Assembly: GCF_040689105.1 (NCBI RefSeq)
Contig: NZ_JBFBVU010000014.1
Coordinates: 38,942-102,941, forward strand
Source: Meridianimarinicoccus marinus
GTDB taxonomy: Bacteria > Pseudomonadota > Alphaproteobacteria > Rhodobacterales > Rhodobacteraceae
Length of the DNA stretch: 64,000 nucleotides
Reading direction: 5' to 3'
In this document: piece by piece, positions 62,217-64,000 of the stretch
Layout of the letters: each line of letters starts with the position of its first letter
Numbering within the stretch: the stretch's first letter is position 1
Notes under the pieces: model-generated
Told to the model about the DNA's origin: nothing
Database searches by the model: none
The model's input: the letters and a program-made list of their open reading frames with translations, nothing else
Position numbers and translations under genes: made by a program

Positions 62217-62999
62217 ATGTCGCAGACCTTTCGCCATCCGGAAATCCTTGAAATCGCGCGTCGCGAAGGCAAGGTGACTGTCGAAGGTCTGGCGGCGCAT
62301 TTCGGTGTCACCCTGCAAACCATCCGGCGCGACCTGACCGATCTGGCCGAAGACGGGCGGCTGGAGCGTGTCCATGGCGGCGCCGTTCTGACCTCGGGCA
62401 CCACCAACATCGGGTACGAGGAACGGCGGTCGCTCAACCCGACCGCCAAACAGGCCATCGCGCGGGCCTGCGCCGCACGGATCCCCAACGGCATTTCCCT
62501 GTTTCTGAACATCGGCACCTCGACCGAGGCCGTGGCGCAGGAATTGCGGCATCATGAAAACCTGATGGTGGTGACCAACAACATGAACGTAGCCAACATG
62601 CTGGTCGCCAACCCGTCTTGCGAAATCCTGGTGACCGGGGGCCAGCTGCGCCGCGCCGATGGCGGGCTGGTCGGCAATCTGGCCGCCGAAACCATCCGCC
62701 AGTTCAAGTTCGACCTGGCGGTGATCGGTTGCTCGGCGCTGGATCAGGACGGGGATCTTCTGGATTTCGACATTCAGGAGGTCAGCGTCAGCAAGACCAT
62801 CCTGCGCCAGTCGCGCAAGACCTACCTGGTGGCCGACCACACCAAGTTCGCACGCAGCGCCCCGGCCCGGATCGCCTCGATCGCCGATGTGGATGCCTTC
62901 TTTACCGACCGGCGCTTGTCGGTGGATCTAACGGCCTCCTGCAAGGACTGGCGCACCGAGGTGGTGGTGGCGGACCAGGAAGATCCCGACCGACTTTAA
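62217..62999 (+). CDS. glpR: DeoR-family regulator GlpR
   Basis: 260 residues. The N-terminal DeoR helix-turn-helix is EILEIARREGKVTVEGLAAHFGVTLQTIRRDLTDLAEDGRLERVHGGAV in pieces. The C-terminal sugar-phosphate domain includes LFLNIGTSTEAVAQEL near residue 100 and VTGGQLRRADGGLVG near 140. It is expected to repress glpD-K and to be released by glycerol 3-phosphate. Divergent from glpD with TCGTTTTT boxes between. Confidence 0.92.
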   Translation: MSQTFRHPEILEIARREGKVTVEGLAAHFGVTLQTIRRDLTDLAEDGRLERVHGGAVLTSGTTNIGYEERRSLNPTAKQAIARACAARIPNGISLFLNIGTSTEAVAQELRHHENLMVVTNNMNVANMLVANPSCEILVTGGQLRRADGGLVGNLAAETIRQFKFDLAVIGCSALDQDGDLLDFDIQEVSVSKTILRQSRKTYLVADHTKFARSAPARIASIADVDAFFTDRRLSVDLTASCKDWRTEVVVADQEDPDRL

Positions 63000-63116
63000 G
63001 ACCGCCGATGCAGGCCGGAGCGCGGCACCCCCGGTAAATGGGGCGTATCCCCTCAGCATACGTTTGTCTGCGATTCACTTTTTTGCGAATGATGCGACAA
63101 CCAACGTGGAGGCATC

Positions 63117-63174
63117 ATGGCGAAAACTAGGCTCTGGACTTCGGTAACGGGGCGGTTTGTGTCAGGCCGCTTTG
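63117..63174 (+). pseudogene. 5' fragment of a small gene interrupted by an IS element
   Basis: ATG 63117 follows GTGGAGG by 4 bases and starts a frame (MAKTRLWTSVTGRFVSGRFV) that passes into the IS end at about 63175 and stops within it (63202). The GRFV-rich N-terminus recalls a family of very short proteins common in Rhodobacteraceae whose function is unknown. The rest should lie beyond the IS, outside the window. Confidence 0.45.
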
Positions 63175-64000
63175 TGAACCGCACCGGGTTTGCCGGAGGC
63201 TGATTTGTCTTAGTTACGCGGCCATGTCTGATCTTTGCAGTGCAGCGTAGAAGTTGGCCTCGGCCTCTGCTGGTGGGATGTTCCCGATAGGCTCCAGCAG
63301 GCGTCGGTTGTTGAACCAATCGACCCATTCCAAGGTGGCGTATTCGACGGCGTCGAAGCTGCGCCATGGGCCACGCCGGTGAATGACCTCTGCTTTGAAC
63401 AGGCCGTTGATCGTTTCCGCCAGGGCATTGTCGTAGGAATCCCCAACACTGCCGACAGACGGGGCGATCTTCGCCTCGGCCAGTCGTTCGGTGTACTTGA
63501 TCGACAAATATTGCGACCCGCGATCCGAGTGATGCACCAGTTGGCCCTGAACTGGTCTGCGTTGATGAATGGCTTGCTCCAAAGCATCGAGGACAAATCC
63601 GGCAGTGGCCGTGCGACTGACACGCCAGCCAACGATACGACGGGCGAAGACGTCAATGACGAACGCCACATACACAAACCCCTGCCATGTCGCGACATAG
63701 GTGAAGTCGCTCACCCACAGCACGTTTGGCGCTGGTGCATGGAACTGGCGGTTCACCTTGTCCAATGGACACGGAAGCGCCTTATCAGGGATCGTGGTCT
63801 TCGGTTTCTTGCCTCGGACAACACCTTCAATGCCGATGTCCTTCATCAATCGGGCGACAGTGCAGCGCGCTATATCAAATCCTTCCCGGCGCATTTGATG
63901 CCACACTTTGCGAACGCCATAGACGCTTAGGTTTTCCTCGAAGACACGCTCAATCTCGGGCTTCAATGCCTCATCACGCTTGGCGCGATCCGAAAGGCGC
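63175..64000 (-). mobile_element. IS3-family insertion sequence (partial, runs off right edge)
   Basis: The transposase gene reads leftward and ends at 63214. The likely terminal inverted repeat starts at TGAACCGCACCGGGTTTGCC (63175-63194), the kind of end seen in some IS3 elements. The other end, any orfA and the target duplication are outside the window, so the boundary is inferred. Confidence 0.7.
63214..64000 (-). CDS. IS3-family transposase, OrfB part (partial)
   Basis: About 262 residues are visible and the frame is open to the window edge (RLSDRAKRDEALKPEIERVF). The catalytic DDE triad of an rve integrase core is complete: Asp in VLWVSDFTYV, Asp in VHHSDRGSQY and Glu in NALAETINGLFK, with 35 residues between the last two, as in IS3. 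The upstream helix VYGVRKVWHQMRREGFDIARCTVARLM (in pieces) is the HTH_21 region. The C-terminal EWVDWFNNRRLLEPIGNIPPAEAE is intact, so the visible part looks functional. Confidence 0.93.
   Translation of the reverse strand, partial: RLSDRAKRDEALKPEIERVFEENLSVYGVRKVWHQMRREGFDIARCTVARLMKDIGIEGVVRGKKPKTTIPDKALPCPLDKVNRQFHAPAPNVLWVSDFTYVATWQGFVYVAFVIDVFARRIVGWRVSRTATAGFVLDALEQAIHQRRPVQGQLVHHSDRGSQYLSIKYTERLAEAKIAPSVGSVGDSYDNALAETINGLFKAEVIHRRGPWRSFDAVEYATLEWVDWFNNRRLLEPIGNIPPAEAEANFYAALQRSDMAA

Overview
The window looks like a chromosome or large-replicon segment of a Rhodobacteraceae (Roseobacter-group) alphaproteobacterium. This is inferred from the high GC content, the dense leftward and rightward catabolic operons, the TRAP and tripartite-tricarboxylate transporters, and above all a glycerol locus in the gene order glpD-S-T-P-Q-U-V-K, which is known from rhizobia and relatives. 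No rRNA, tRNA, CRISPR array or replication origin was seen. Nearly everything is a set of uptake-plus-catabolism modules, each with its own regulator, and an insertion sequence lies at the right edge.

Region 1 (1-7262): a leftward operon encodes a TRAP transporter, an enoyl-CoA hydratase family enzyme and an IclR regulator that runs off the left edge. Diverging from it is an operon for a solute-binding-protein fold without signal peptide, an SDR and a zinc dehydrogenase. Region 2 (7286-13675): a leftward sugar ABC transporter operon (binding protein, permease, double ATPase, permease) is followed by an AldA-type aldehyde dehydrogenase and a cupin.

Region 3 (13981-28973) is a hydroxyproline island. 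A 12-gene leftward run (28905 to 17577) holds a polar amino-acid ABC transporter, a DapA-family deaminase, a Cys/Cys 4-hydroxyproline epimerase, a second TRAP transporter, a D-amino-acid dehydrogenase, an enolase-superfamily dehydratase and a second proline-racemase-fold protein. Beside it lie an alpha-ketoglutarate-semialdehyde dehydrogenase, a GntR/FCD regulator and an Ldh-family ketimine reductase. Together these could take trans-4-, trans-3- and cis-3-hydroxyproline to 2-oxoglutarate or proline. Matching GGATAC/GTATCC operator-like sequences stand in front of the units.

Region 4 (29162-38714) is the least familiar part. It has a tripartite tricarboxylate (Tct) transporter, a xylose-isomerase-like TIM-barrel protein, an unusual enolase-superfamily protein and a TetR regulator, then a second operon of Gfo/Idh/MocA oxidoreductase, DUF993 protein and another TIM-barrel protein. 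Three copies of a CTACC-N4-GGTAG palindrome at the two promoters suggest one TetR regulon and one pathway. Region 5 (38747-51505): a LacI regulator, a 2-hydroxyacid dehydrogenase, a third TIM-barrel protein, a peptide/oligosaccharide-type ABC transporter, a DUF2264 protein and a serine hydrolase suggest use of an oligosaccharide or glycoconjugate.

Region 6 (51531-62999): an iron-type alcohol dehydrogenase, the full glycerol uptake and phosphorylation operon (glpK, V, U, Q, P, T, S, D) and divergent glpR. Region 7 (63117-64000): an IS3-family element, cut by the window edge, appears to have inserted into a small gene. A recurring architectural feature is a GC-rich RNA hairpin directly after every one of the seven exported solute-binding-protein genes.
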